Below the pieces are notes generated by a model. That model was not told where the DNA came from. It searched no databases and worked only from the letters and a program-made list of their open reading frames with translations. A stretch of DNA of 64,000 nucleotides. It comes from Halomonas sp. (GTDB lineage: Bacteria; Pseudomonadota; Gammaproteobacteria; Pseudomonadales; Halomonadaceae). Location of the stretch: assembly GCF_007692655.1 (NCBI RefSeq), contig NZ_REBQ01000114.1:1-64000 (forward strand), in the 5' to 3' direction. Within the stretch, counting starts at the first letter, position 1. Each line of letters starts with the position of its first letter. Below, in pieces: positions 1-8,471 of this stretch. A program made the translations under genes and the position numbers.

Positions 1-736
1 TTTCAATATCATCGAAGCTCGCCATTAACACTTTGGCGGTTTCCGGCTTGGGTAGCAGCTTAACGGTAATCTCCGTCACCACCCCAAGCATGCCTTCTGA
101 GCCGTTCATAAGAGCCAGCAGGTCAAACCCTGGCGCGTCGAGAGACTCGGCGCCCAGGGTCATGTGCTCGCCCTCAATGGTAAGCACGTCAACGCGCATT
201 ACGTTGTGGACGGTGAGTCCGTATTTTAAGCAGTGTACGCCACCGGCGTTTTCGGCCACGTTGCCGCCGATGGAGCAGGCAATCTGAGAAGAGGGGTCGG
301 GGGCGTAGTAAAGCCCGTAGGGCACGGCGGCTTCAGAAATCGCCAGGTTGCGAACGCCTGGCTGCACACGTGCCATGCGGGCGTCCGGGTCAACGTTCAA
401 AATCTTGTTGAAGCGTGACATTACCAATAGCACGCCTTGTTCCAATGGCAGAGCGCCGCCGGAAAGCCCCGTGCCAGCGCCTCGGGTGACTACCGGGACA
501 CTTAATGCGTGGCAGCGCTTAAGCAGCTCTTTCACCTGATCCAAGGTTTCCGGCAGTGCCACTAACATCGGCAATACACGATAGGCCGCCAGCCCATCGC
601 ACTCGAAAGGACGCAAGTCTTCTTCACGATGCAGCAGCGTCATATCGGGGACAGCTTGCTGCAGGTCGTTTAAGACCTCGGTTTTATCACGCCGGACGAG
701 TTTGCCATCCAGTCGCTCATCAAAGAGGATATTCAT
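1..736 (-). CDS. glcD: Glycolate oxidase FAD-binding subunit GlcD (5' part, cut by window edge)
   Basis: Flavoprotein subunit of glycolate dehydrogenase, which oxidises glycolate (or D-lactate) to glyoxylate at the membrane together with GlcE and GlcF. The visible 245 residues are the N-terminal half of the family: a PCMH-type FAD-binding domain with the pyrophosphate-binding stretch PVVTRGAGTGLSGGALP at residues 81-97 and the PDPSSQ...GGNVAENAGG segment at about 147-166. The ATG at 734-736 starts the conserved MNILFDERLDGKL beginning. The gene runs off the left edge, so glcE/glcF would lie further left. It is divergent from a GlcC-like regulator and a TTGGTC/GACCA palindrome lies between them. 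D-lactate dehydrogenase is the main alternative; the regulator next door favours glycolate. Confidence 0.9.
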   Translation of the reverse strand, partial: MNILFDERLDGKLVRRDKTEVLNDLQQAVPDMTLLHREEDLRPFECDGLAAYRVLPMLVALPETLDQVKELLKRCHALSVPVVTRGAGTGLSGGALPLEQGVLLVMSRFNKILNVDPDARMARVQPGVRNLAISEAAVPYGLYYAPDPSSQIACSIGGNVAENAGGVHCLKYGLTVHNVMRVDVLTIEGEHMTLGAESLDAPGFDLLALMNGSEGMLGVVTEITVKLLPKPETAKVLMASFDDIE

Positions 737-872
737 AGGGACATCCCATGCTTACTATCATTAAAGGTAAATGCTGAAATCATTCATACGCATGTCGTTC
801 ATGCACATACCATTCGCATAACGAAGGCCTCAATTTGGGCTTTTTTTGTCCGTCTGTCTAGGTCGTGGTGCA

Positions 873-886
873 TTGGTCAGACCAGT
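873..886. promoter_or_regulatory. Candidate GlcC/LldR-type operator
   Basis: TTGGTCAGACCAGT contains the inverted repeat TGGT-CAG-ACCA, the layout known for FCD-GntR regulators of the PdhR/LldR/GlcC group (AATTGGT-N3-ACCAATT). It sits between divergent glcD and glcC. A copy identical at 12 of 14 positions lies before the lactate/glycolate permease at 15191-15204. Function is inferred. Confidence 0.55.
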
Positions 887-958
887 AATTAGTCGACATA
901 GACGCCTTCTTCGCTTATTACTGACAGGTTGGTCACATCGTCCATTGGGAGAGTCAGC

Positions 959-1738
959 ATGTCACCAGCGAACCAGGCGCTGTCACCCAGGCCGCGAATG
1001 CCGGAAAACGTGGCCTCGCAGCTTGAGCGGCTAGTACTTGATGGTGTTTTTCGTCCAGGGCAGTTGCTGCCTTCGGAGAGGCAGTTGTGCAGCCGCTTAG
1101 GGGTATCGCGGGCCTCCCTGCGCGAAGGGCTAAGAATTTTACGCAGCAAAGGCATTATTGATACCCGCCAAGGGCATGGGTCGACGGTGGCCAAACTATT
1201 GCCAGTCAGCGAGCAGAGTCCGTTGATGCATCTCTTTAAGGATCATCCACGCACGCTGTTTGACCTGCTTGAAGTGCGCGCTTTGCTGGAAGGCGAGTCT
1301 GCTCGGCTTGCCGCTAGCCGAGGCACCTCTGCTGACCGTGTACTGATTACCCGCCGCTACCAGGAAATGGCCGATTACGCGGAGAAAGAGCACAGCATTG
1401 ACGTTGAGCGCTTCGCGAGATTGGATCATGCCTTCCATTTGGCGATCTCACAGGCATCGCATAATCCTGTTTTGGTTCATACGCTACAAAGCCTCACCGA
1501 TTTGCTGCTGAGCTCGGTGTTTGCCTCAGTCAAACACCTTTACCATTTGCCTGGCCCCCGCGAGATGATTAATCGTCAGCACGCCCGCCTGTATAGCGCT
1601 GTAATAGAGGGCCAGCCAGAGCAGGCCCAGTGCGTAGCGTTAGAGCATTTATCCAGCATCAGCCAGCTGTTACGGGATCTAGAAGAAGAGCACGAGCGAC
1701 TGGAGCGCTCTTCTATGCGGCTTGAAGAGTGGCAGTGA
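959..1738 (+). CDS. glcC: GlcC-like FadR-family GntR regulator
   Basis: DNA-binding regulator of the GntR superfamily, FadR/FCD subgroup, expected to respond to glycolate or a related acid and control the divergent glcD operon. The N-terminal winged helix spans about residues 14-80, with SERQLCSRLGVSRASLREGLRIL as the recognition region written across 40-62; an all-helical FCD effector domain follows (about 95-235). The ATG at 959 is preferred because GGGAGAG lies 6-7 bases upstream; an in-frame TTG at 929 would add ten residues without a good ribosome site. Length 259 residues is normal. LldR or PdhR are alternatives within the same family; divergent glcD decides for GlcC. Confidence 0.8.
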   Translation: MSPANQALSPRPRMPENVASQLERLVLDGVFRPGQLLPSERQLCSRLGVSRASLREGLRILRSKGIIDTRQGHGSTVAKLLPVSEQSPLMHLFKDHPRTLFDLLEVRALLEGESARLAASRGTSADRVLITRRYQEMADYAEKEHSIDVERFARLDHAFHLAISQASHNPVLVHTLQSLTDLLLSSVFASVKHLYHLPGPREMINRQHARLYSAVIEGQPEQAQCVALEHLSSISQLLRDLEEEHERLERSSMRLEEWQ

Positions 1739-1764
1739 GCGATTGATTTATGCACCATTCGCTA

Positions 1765-2448
1765 TTAACCGTTAACCGCGTGCTTGTCATCTTCCGTCTC
1801 GATCACACCGGCCAGCGTCGCTACCTCAATTTTATTACATAAGTGATCGCGTAGAATTTGCCCTAGCAACTTGCCATCGCGCTTTTCAAGCGCCGCCATC
1901 ATGTTCTCATGATCTTTTACGGCCTGACTCCAATACCTTTCAGTCATCTTTTTTGAGTAGCGAACGCGTTTAATGCGCTGATTTAAGTTGCTATACGTCT
2001 CTTGTAAAACATCATTATTGGAGGCGGCCAAAAGAGCCTCGTGAATCTGTCGATTGACCTGGAAATAGGGCATTAAATCGCGGTTTTTATAGTGCTCTAG
2101 CATTGTATTGTGAAGTTGACGAATGGCCGTAATTTCAGCGTCGCTGATGTGCTGGCATGCAAGCTCCCCTGATAACCCTTCTAGTGCCGCCATCAAGTCA
2201 TAGGTGTCTTTGACATTTTTCATGGTGAGCCTCACCACCCGTGCCCCGCGATTAGGCAGCAGCTCAATAAGACCTTCCGTGGCGAGCACTTTCAGCGCTT
2301 CTCTAAGCGGCGTGCGCGACACTCCAAAACGCTCGCATAGCTGTTTTTCCGATATCCGTTCGCCTGGAGAGAGTTCACCTTGCTCAATGAGTTCGCCAAT
2401 CCGATCGGCGACTTCACGATATAAATTGCGCTGTAGAATTTTTGTCAT
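1765..2448 (-). CDS. GntR-family regulator (FCD domain)
   Basis: 227-residue transcription factor with a winged-helix N-terminus (about 8-70; ERFGVSRTPLREALKVL is the recognition helix region) and an FCD ligand-binding domain (about 75-215). It is divergent from the HbpS-like gene and the TRAP/CoA-transferase cluster to the right, so it is the natural regulator of that cluster; this is inference from position. Convergent with the GlcC-like gene, 26 bases away. Members of this family usually bind the carboxylate that the neighbouring genes degrade. The ligand is unknown. Confidence 0.85.
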   Translation of the reverse strand: MTKILQRNLYREVADRIGELIEQGELSPGERISEKQLCERFGVSRTPLREALKVLATEGLIELLPNRGARVVRLTMKNVKDTYDLMAALEGLSGELACQHISDAEITAIRQLHNTMLEHYKNRDLMPYFQVNRQIHEALLAASNNDVLQETYSNLNQRIKRVRYSKKMTERYWSQAVKDHENMMAALEKRDGKLLGQILRDHLCNKIEVATLAGVIETEDDKHAVNG

Positions 2449-2544
2449 TAGTCAGTTCCTTATTAATGGCTCCCTTGGCTTGTCGCCGTGTTACCCAGCC
2501 CTTTTTGTTTCGATTCGAGCACGCTATCTCCACACTACTATTTT

Positions 2545-2593
2545 TGCATAGTGGCATCTCTGCATAGTGGCTATTGTTTGTATGATCTGCAAA
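2545..2593. promoter_or_regulatory. Candidate operator region: direct repeats plus imperfect palindrome
   Basis: The 11-mer TGCATAGTGGC occurs at 2545-2555 and again at 2561-2571, a 16-base period. Directly after, TTTGTATGATCTGCAAA (2577-2593) is an imperfect palindrome with TTTG.A/T.CAAA arms. Both lie in the divergent promoter region of the GntR gene and the HbpS-like gene, where an autoregulated GntR operator is expected. Binding is inferred. Confidence 0.4.
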
Positions 2594-2674
2594 AGTAATT
2601 ATGAATTCAATATTCAAATGATCCGTACTTTGCTGATCGCAATGCCATATTAACAATCACAAAGGTAATACCTA

Positions 2675-3136
2675 ATGGCTGGAAATGTATTTCACTGCAG
2701 CGTACAGCTCACAAGAGAGCAGGGCAGACGTATTATCGACGGCGCCATTGAGCTGGCACGAAAAGAAAATTTAGCTCCGCTCACCGTTGTGGTACTCGAT
2801 GGCGGAGGCAATTTGGTGGCGGCAGAACGAGAGAATGGCTGTGCACCTCTGCGTTTTCCAGTTGCCAATGGCAAGGCGTATGCCGCGTTAGGTGTTGGGG
2901 TAGCCAGCGGGGTGATTGGTGAACGTAATGCCGAGAGGACAGCGTTTGTTGCCAGCGTTTCGGCGGCTTCCCAAGGCCATTTTGTGGCGGTGGCAGGGGG
3001 AGTGCCGATTCTAAATGATCAACATTGCGTGATTGGCGCTGTGGGCGTCAGCGGCGCTTCGTCAGAGGAGGACCAGCAAGCGGCCATTGCGGGGATTGAA
3101 CAGGCCGCTTTGCGCTGGGGATTGGCGCCTGAGTGA
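2675..3136 (+). CDS. GlcG/HbpS-like heme-binding family protein
   Basis: 153-residue protein of the HbpS/GlcG family (PF03928 type): repeated alpha/beta fold with the family signature VVVLDGGGNLVAAERENGC near residues 37-55 and ...GGVPI...IGAVGVSGASSEEDQ in the C-terminal third. Members are found in glycolate, propanediol and aldehyde operons; some bind heme or cobalamin, but no enzymatic activity is firmly assigned. No signal peptide, so cytoplasmic. It is the first gene to the right of the divergent GntR regulator and precedes the TRAP importer by 213 bases, so it is probably co-regulated with the catabolic cluster. Its precise role is unknown. Confidence 0.8.
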   Translation: MAGNVFHCSVQLTREQGRRIIDGAIELARKENLAPLTVVVLDGGGNLVAAERENGCAPLRFPVANGKAYAALGVGVASGVIGERNAERTAFVASVSAASQGHFVAVAGGVPILNDQHCVIGAVGVSGASSEEDQQAAIAGIEQAALRWGLAPE

Positions 3137-3192
3137 GATTATTGAAACAAGTATTCTCAATGGCGCCTTGACACCCAGGATAGGCGCCGACT

Positions 3193-3209
3193 AGCTTAAG
3201 AATTAAGCT
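3193..3209. other. Small perfect inverted repeat before TRAP operon
   Basis: AGCTTAA-GAA-TTAAGCT, 7-base arms with a 3-base spacer, about 140 bases before the TRAP binding-protein gene. It could be an operator or a weak terminator for the preceding gene; there is no clear U-run. Confidence 0.35.
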
Positions 3210-3349
3210 TTGAATAAAGAATTCATTTTTCATCGCTTAGCTACACCCACTAGAAATAGGCTAGTAAGCAACGCCCGTATAACTATAAAAACGGCTAAAC
3301 GCATTCATCCAGGCATCGTGCCAACACAATAATAAAGAGGTAACAAGCC

Positions 3350-4330
3350 ATGCTATTTCCACGTGTCGCTGTCGCCACGCTCGCCATCGCAGTGGCGTCA
3401 GTATCGCTGCAGGCCCAAGCTCGTGAAATCACATTGGGTCATGTTGGTGGCCCAGACTCGCTATTCACCGATTCCGCCAACTATTTCGCTGACCTCGTCA
3501 ACGAACGCCTTCCAGAGCCTTTTGAAGTAGTGACTTTTGGGTCAAGTCAGCTGGGTACCGACTCTGAGCTACTGCAACGGATGCGTCTGGGCACCGTCGA
3601 CTTGGCTCTACCGTCCACCATCATGTCATCGGTGGCCGATGAGTTTGGCCTGTTTGAACTTCCCTATCTGATCCAAGACCGAGAGCACATGAAGCGGGTA
3701 GAGGAGGAAGTCTTCTGGCCTCATCTGGCGCCGCTCGCTGAACAGAACGGCTATCGCGTTTTGGCCGTTTGGGAAAATGGCTTTCGCCACATCACTAACA
3801 GTCGGCGCGCGATTAATACCCCTGAAGATCTACGCGGCGTAAAACTGCGTGTCCCTCAAGGGGTTTGGCGCGTACGCATGTTTGAAGAGTATGGTGCCGA
3901 GCCCTCGCCAATGTCGCTCTCTGAAGTGTTCATGGCCCTCCAGACTGGGGTGATGGACGGTCAGGAGAACCCGCTGGCCCAGATTGCCGGACAACGTTTC
4001 CAAGAAGTTCAGGATTACCTCTCGCTGACAGGGCACGTCTACACGCCGGCGTACCTGACCGCGGGGCGTCGCTTCAACAATCTGCCTGAGGAGATTCAGG
4101 AGATCATCATTGAGGCCGCCCGGGAAACTCAAACCTATGTCTACGAGCATGCAGCACAACTCGACCAAGATCTGATCGCTGTCATTGAGGCAGCAGGCAC
4201 GGAGGTGAATGAGGTTGATACCTCCATCTTCATTGAGGCCTCGGCACCGATCTATGAGGCATTTGCCAATGAGGTGCCGGGGTCGCAGGAGTTAATCGAT
4301 CAAGTGTTAGCCCTTGGCGAAGGCTCCTAG
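3350..4330 (+). CDS. TRAP transporter solute-binding protein, DctP family
   Basis: Periplasmic receptor that captures an organic acid and hands it to the DctQM pair encoded next. 326 residues with a Sec signal peptide at 1-24 (cleavage after LQAQA). The DctP fold is shown by GVKLRVPQG at about 162-170, which carries the Arg that salt-bridges the substrate carboxylate in characterised members, and by MDGQENPLAQI near 200. AAAGAGG precedes the ATG. First gene of a dctPQM operon followed by CoA-ester enzymes, so the ligand is probably the carboxylate those enzymes degrade. Substrate cannot be read from sequence. Confidence 0.9.
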   Translation: MLFPRVAVATLAIAVASVSLQAQAREITLGHVGGPDSLFTDSANYFADLVNERLPEPFEVVTFGSSQLGTDSELLQRMRLGTVDLALPSTIMSSVADEFGLFELPYLIQDREHMKRVEEEVFWPHLAPLAEQNGYRVLAVWENGFRHITNSRRAINTPEDLRGVKLRVPQGVWRVRMFEEYGAEPSPMSLSEVFMALQTGVMDGQENPLAQIAGQRFQEVQDYLSLTGHVYTPAYLTAGRRFNNLPEEIQEIIIEAARETQTYVYEHAAQLDQDLIAVIEAAGTEVNEVDTSIFIEASAPIYEAFANEVPGSQELIDQVLALGEGS

Positions 4331-4361
4331 CCCCAGGCGTTCCACTGTAAAAGACCTCTAC

Positions 4362-4387
4362 CCCCACGCCAGATAGCCGGCGTGGGG
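4362..4387 (+). other. Intercistronic hairpin between TRAP receptor and DctQ
   Basis: CCCCACGCC (4362-4370) pairs perfectly with GGCGTGGGG (4379-4387) around an 8-base loop. No U-run follows. A stem here would protect the abundant receptor mRNA or attenuate transcription into dctQM. Equivalent stems occur in the other transporter operons of the window. Confidence 0.7.
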
Positions 4388-4419
4388 CTCCTGCCACTTA
4401 CCTCAATGAGTCGAGACCC

Positions 4420-5007
4420 ATGGGTAATATTAACCAAATCTCCCGCATCATGGAGCGTTTGCTTGAGATCATCACCGTGGTGCTGATGGTGTCGCTGACG
4501 CTAGTGGTGCTATACGCAGTGGTGACTCGCTACGCTTGGCGTACCCCCTCCTGGTATGACGAAGTGGCCGCCATCATGCTCGTGTGGTTGACCTACTACG
4601 CCGGGGCCCTAGCGGCACTCAAGCGTGGTCATATCGGTGTTGACGGCGTACTGGCCGCTATGCCGGTCAATATCCGTATGCCGATTGCCTATCTCTCTGA
4701 GGCGCTGTTTATTGGCTTCTTCCTCGTGCTGGGCTGGGCCGGCTTGGTGGTCCTTGATGTTATGCAAGGCATGGCGTTGATCACCTTGCGTTGGGTGCCG
4801 CTCACCTTTACTCAGTCAGTAATCCCTATCGGTGCGGGCCTCTTTATTATTGCGCAACTGCTGAGCATGCCTGACTACCTGGCCAAGGTGCGCTCGGGTA
4901 TTACTCAGGAGGAAGAAGAGATACGACATGCTATTGCCGAAGCTGAGCGTGACAATGCCAAGGCAGGGCTAACGGCAGAAGAACTGACGAAGAGGAAGCA
5001 GTCATGA
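4420..5007 (+). CDS. TRAP transporter small permease, DctQ family
   Basis: Small integral membrane subunit of the TRAP importer. 195 residues with four hydrophobic segments (about 19-42, 50-68, 88-115, 133-152) in the usual DctQ pattern, including WYDEVAAIMLVWLTYYAGA and the following KRGHIGVDG turn. The C-terminal tail is long and highly charged. Its TGA overlaps the ATG of dctM by four bases, implying translational coupling. Confidence 0.88.
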   Translation: MGNINQISRIMERLLEIITVVLMVSLTLVVLYAVVTRYAWRTPSWYDEVAAIMLVWLTYYAGALAALKRGHIGVDGVLAAMPVNIRMPIAYLSEALFIGFFLVLGWAGLVVLDVMQGMALITLRWVPLTFTQSVIPIGAGLFIIAQLLSMPDYLAKVRSGITQEEEEIRHAIAEAERDNAKAGLTAEELTKRKQS

Positions 5008-6287
5008 CACTTTTGTTCATGTTACTTGGTCTGCTGTTGCTGATCCTCATGAGTGTACCCATTGCGATTGCTCTGGCCATTGTGGCCACCGTCGCTATTG
5101 TTGCCTCCCAAGGGTTAGAGATGCTGCCCAATATCGGCCTAACCATGTACGAGGGGGCGAGCAGTTTTCCTCTATTGGCCATTCCGATGTTCGTACTGGC
5201 CGGTGCCGTTATGAATACTGGCGGTATTTCCAAACGCCTGATTGCTTTTGCTTCAGCCTTATTTGGATTTATCCGTGGCGGCCTGGCAATGATCAATATT
5301 GGCGTTTCACTGTTCTTTGCCGAAATATCCGGCTCCGCGGTGGCGGATGTCGCTGCGACGGGCTCGGTGCTGATCCCTGCCATGAAGAAGCGTGGCTATC
5401 CTAGCTCGTTTGCGGCGGCAGTGACGTCGTCGTCGGCGTCACTGGCGATCATTATTCCGCCTTCAATTCCGATGATTCTTTACGGGGTGATGTCCGGGGC
5501 GTCCATCGTTCAACTGTTCGTAGCCGGTATCGTGCCGGGCTTGCTCGGGGCCGCTGGTTTGATGGGGCTGAGCTACTATTACGCCCGTAAGTACAACTGG
5601 CCGGTGGAGGAGGTATTCCAGCTTAAGCAGGTTAAGAAGACCGCCAAAGAGGCTGGCTGGGCGCTTACCTTGCCGATCATTATTCTGGGCTCGATCTTTG
5701 GTGGCTTCGTAACCGCAACTGAGGGCGCAGGCCTTGCGGTATTGGCCGCTATTTTGATTAGCACCGTGATCTACCGCGAACTCGACCTCAAAACGCTCTA
5801 TAAGGCGATCATTGATGGTGGCCAGCAGACCGCCGTGGTGATGCTACTGGTAGCGGCATCAGCGCTGGTCGGGGTGTTTTTGACCGAAATGCGTATGCCC
5901 CAGCAATTAGCCCAGGCGGTTCTAAGCTTGACCGACAACAAGTACGCGATCCTGATGATCCTTAACGTGTTCTTCTTGCTGATTGGTCTGTTCCTGCACT
6001 CGGCGGCGGCGATTATTTTAGTGGTTCCCATTGTAATGCCGCTGATCGGCGCGGCGGGTATCGATCCCGTGCACTTTGGCTTAATCGTCTGCCTTAACCT
6101 GGCGATTGGTCAGCAGACCCCACCCGTGGCAAGCGTGCTGATCACCGCCTGCTCGATTGCCAAGTCGGATGTCTGGTCGGTAACGCGTTCCAACTTAGGC
6201 TTCATCGGCGTCTTGATGGTTGTGCTGCTGCTGGTCACTTACATCCCAGCGATTCCAATGGCCCTGGTCGAGCTCTTCTATCGCTAA
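5004..6287 (+). CDS. TRAP transporter large permease, DctM family
   Basis: Ion-coupled channel subunit of the TRAP importer, 427 residues with about 12 membrane segments. Family hallmarks are SGSAVADVAATGSVLIPAM near 112-130, SASLAIIIPPSIPMILYG near 147-165 and IGQQTPPVASVL near 370. Na+-driven uptake is the rule in marine members. It ends 67 bases before the crotonase gene, suggesting one transcript from the receptor onwards. Confidence 0.92.
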   Translation: MTLLFMLLGLLLLILMSVPIAIALAIVATVAIVASQGLEMLPNIGLTMYEGASSFPLLAIPMFVLAGAVMNTGGISKRLIAFASALFGFIRGGLAMINIGVSLFFAEISGSAVADVAATGSVLIPAMKKRGYPSSFAAAVTSSSASLAIIIPPSIPMILYGVMSGASIVQLFVAGIVPGLLGAAGLMGLSYYYARKYNWPVEEVFQLKQVKKTAKEAGWALTLPIIILGSIFGGFVTATEGAGLAVLAAILISTVIYRELDLKTLYKAIIDGGQQTAVVMLLVAASALVGVFLTEMRMPQQLAQAVLSLTDNKYAILMILNVFFLLIGLFLHSAAAIILVVPIVMPLIGAAGIDPVHFGLIVCLNLAIGQQTPPVASVLITACSIAKSDVWSVTRSNLGFIGVLMVVLLLVTYIPAIPMALVELFYR

Positions 6288-6354
6288 GCCATCTATCGCA
6301 AAGCCACACTTCTCTTCCCGAATACGTTGAGTCGGGAGGAGTAGGGAGAGGGAT

Positions 6355-7140
6355 ATGAATGACGACAGTCTGCAGTTCAAAGTACAAAACGGCGTAGCCT
6401 GGATTGGCTTTAACCGACCCCAGAGCCGTAATGCGATGACCTGGGCGATGTACGACGGCTTGGAAAAGTATTGCGATCAGTTGACCGAGGACGACACAGT
6501 GCATGCCGTGGTGCTGCACGGCGTCGGTGGTGAAGCCTTTGTGGCCGGTACCGACATCAGTCAATTTTCGGGCTTTAGTAAGCCTGAAGATGCGACTGGC
6601 TACGAGCGACGCATTGACCGTGTGGTGGGCAAGCTCGAAACGCTGCCTAAACCGACGCTGGCACTTATTGAAGGTGCCTGCGTGGGTGGCGGCGCCGCAT
6701 TGGCGTTGGTGTGCGACTTCCGCTATGCCACCCCGACGATGAAGTTTGGCGTGCCGATTGCTAAAACGTTGGGCAACACGCTTTCGATTAACAATGTCTC
6801 GCGGATGATCGACATGCTCGGCGTAGCACGTACCAAAGAAGCGCTGATGATGGCGCGTTTGTTCGGTGCTGAAGAAGCACACGGCGCAGGCTTGGTTAAT
6901 CAACTCTTTGACGCCGAGTCAATTTACGCTGAAGTGGCCACATTGGCGGAGGCCTTTGCCAAGCGTGCGCCATTGACCGTAAAGGCCAGCAAGGCATTGG
7001 TTGGCCGAGCGCTAGAGCAGCGACGCCTCTCGGCAGATGCCAGCGACGACTGGGTGACGACGTGCTATATGAGCCAGGATTTTGCGGCGGCGGTGGATAA
7101 GTTCGTTAATAAAACGCCCTTTGAGTGGTCTGGCCGTTAG
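6355..7140 (+). CDS. Enoyl-CoA hydratase/isomerase family protein (atypical active site)
   Basis: Crotonase-fold protein, 261 residues. The CoA/oxyanion-hole segments are present: EAFVAGTDI near residues 60-68 and IEGACVGGGAALALVCDF near 104-121. However, where classical hydratases have a catalytic Glu in a G-x-P-E motif, this protein reads KFGVPIAKTLGN, with Ile in place of Glu. It is therefore unlikely to be a simple 2-enoyl-CoA hydratase and may be an isomerase, lyase or other crotonase-type enzyme. GGGAGAGGG lies just upstream of the ATG. Located between the TRAP genes and a CoA-transferase 42 bases downstream, so it probably acts on the CoA ester the latter forms. Confidence 0.8.
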   Translation: MNDDSLQFKVQNGVAWIGFNRPQSRNAMTWAMYDGLEKYCDQLTEDDTVHAVVLHGVGGEAFVAGTDISQFSGFSKPEDATGYERRIDRVVGKLETLPKPTLALIEGACVGGGAALALVCDFRYATPTMKFGVPIAKTLGNTLSINNVSRMIDMLGVARTKEALMMARLFGAEEAHGAGLVNQLFDAESIYAEVATLAEAFAKRAPLTVKASKALVGRALEQRRLSADASDDWVTTCYMSQDFAAAVDKFVNKTPFEWSGR

Positions 7141-7182
7141 CGGCCGGACAACGGGCAAAACTACTCATTAGGAGGAGAGCGC

Positions 7183-8370
7183 ATGCTTCCCCTACAAGAT
7201 ATCAAAGTACTGGATGTATCACAGATTATGGCAGGCCCTTACTGCACCATGGTACTGGCGGATATGGGGGCAGAGGTGATCAAGGTCGAGAAACTTAATG
7301 GCGGAGACGACAGCCGCCAAATGGGACCTTACGTGAATGGCGAGTCGACCTGCTTTTCGCAGATTAACCGCAACAAAAAAAGTATTTCGCTCAATCTTAA
7401 AGACGAACGGGCGCGGCAAATTTTCTACCGCTTAGCCGCTGATGCCGATGTCATTGTGGAGAACTACCGCCCAGGGGTGACCAAATCGCTGGCCATCGAC
7501 TATGACACTATCAAAGCGATCAACCCTGGCATCGTCTACTGCTCCATTTCAGGCTATGGCCAAACCGGGCCCTATAGCCACAAAGGGGGCTTTGATTTAG
7601 TCGCGCAGGGCATGACAGGTTTGATGTCGATGACCGGAGAGGAGGGAAAGCGTCCGCTGAAAACCGGCATTGCGGTTTACGATATTGGCGGTGGCTTAAC
7701 CGCGGTGTATTCGATTCTTGCCGCCTGCATTCACAAGATGAAGACCGGTGAGGGGCAGCATATCGATATCGCCATCACCGAGTGTGGTTTGCCCTGGTTT
7801 ACCTGGGAAGCCGCGGCCTATTTCTCTGAAGGCACCGTGCCGGGGCCAACGGGCTGGCGCCACCGTGTCTCAGCACCTTATCAGGCAGTCAAAGCAAGCG
7901 ATGGCTTTTTGATGCTTGGCTGCGCCAATCAGCGCACCTGGGAGCGCTTCTGTCAGGATGTCTTAAAGCGTGAAGAACTCATGCAAGACCCTCGCTTTAT
8001 TACCAACCAGAACCGTGGTCAGCATGTAGAAGAGCTGGAAGCGCTGTTGGAAGAGCTAATGGCGGATAAAAGCGTCAATGAGTGGCTGGCGCTCTGTGAC
8101 AGTGCGGGTGTACCTGCTGGGCCAATTAACGACTTCGCCCAGGCGATGCAGGATGAGCACTATTTAGCGCGGGGTATGGTGCAGGAGATGGAGCATCCGG
8201 TGATGGGGAAAATGAAAACCATCGGTTTTCCCAGTAAGTTCTCTGAGACACCCTCGCAAATCCGCAGTCCAGCGCCGCTATTTGCCCAGCACACCGACGA
8301 AGTGCTCGATAGTTTGGGTATTTCTGGCGCAGAGCTGGACAGCTTGCGCGCGGACGGATGCATTAAGTAG
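7183..8370 (+). CDS. CaiB/BaiF family CoA-transferase (class III)
   Basis: Family III CoA-transferase, 395 residues, moving CoA between carboxylic acids through an enzyme-bound anhydride. The N-terminus LKVLDVSQIMAGPYC-like stretch (here IKVLDVSQIMAGPYCTMVLADMG, positions about 7-29), the ENYRPGV motif near 101-107 and GFDLVAQGMTGLMS near 136-149 with the expected catalytic Asp at about 138 are all present. AGGAGGAG precedes the ATG. It lies between a crotonase homologue and a glyoxylate-type aminotransferase; the acid activated is probably that imported by the TRAP system. Oxalate or carnitine routes are alternatives but their partner genes are absent. Confidence 0.9.
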   Translation: MLPLQDIKVLDVSQIMAGPYCTMVLADMGAEVIKVEKLNGGDDSRQMGPYVNGESTCFSQINRNKKSISLNLKDERARQIFYRLAADADVIVENYRPGVTKSLAIDYDTIKAINPGIVYCSISGYGQTGPYSHKGGFDLVAQGMTGLMSMTGEEGKRPLKTGIAVYDIGGGLTAVYSILAACIHKMKTGEGQHIDIAITECGLPWFTWEAAAYFSEGTVPGPTGWRHRVSAPYQAVKASDGFLMLGCANQRTWERFCQDVLKREELMQDPRFITNQNRGQHVEELEALLEELMADKSVNEWLALCDSAGVPAGPINDFAQAMQDEHYLARGMVQEMEHPVMGKMKTIGFPSKFSETPSQIRSPAPLFAQHTDEVLDSLGISGAELDSLRADGCIK

Positions 8371-8471
8371 CGCTTTTTTTATTGCTGTTTATTGCATTCA
8401 TTATCCATTTCAAATAACGCCAATCGGCACAGCCAATAATCAGCCCGACAACAACAAATAGGAACGTCATC

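Noticed and set aside
824-848. Terminator-like stem with T7 run in the glcD/glcC intergenic region
   Set aside because: The stem has a mismatch in six pairs and no plus-strand gene ends upstream of it; more likely promoter AT-richness.
929-958. TTG start extending the GlcC-like protein by ten residues
   Set aside because: ATG at 959 has a good ribosome site at the right distance; the TTG has none.
6235-6903. 222-residue open frame antisense to dctM/crotonase genes
   Set aside because: Spans two real genes on the other strand; composition is that of a shadow frame.
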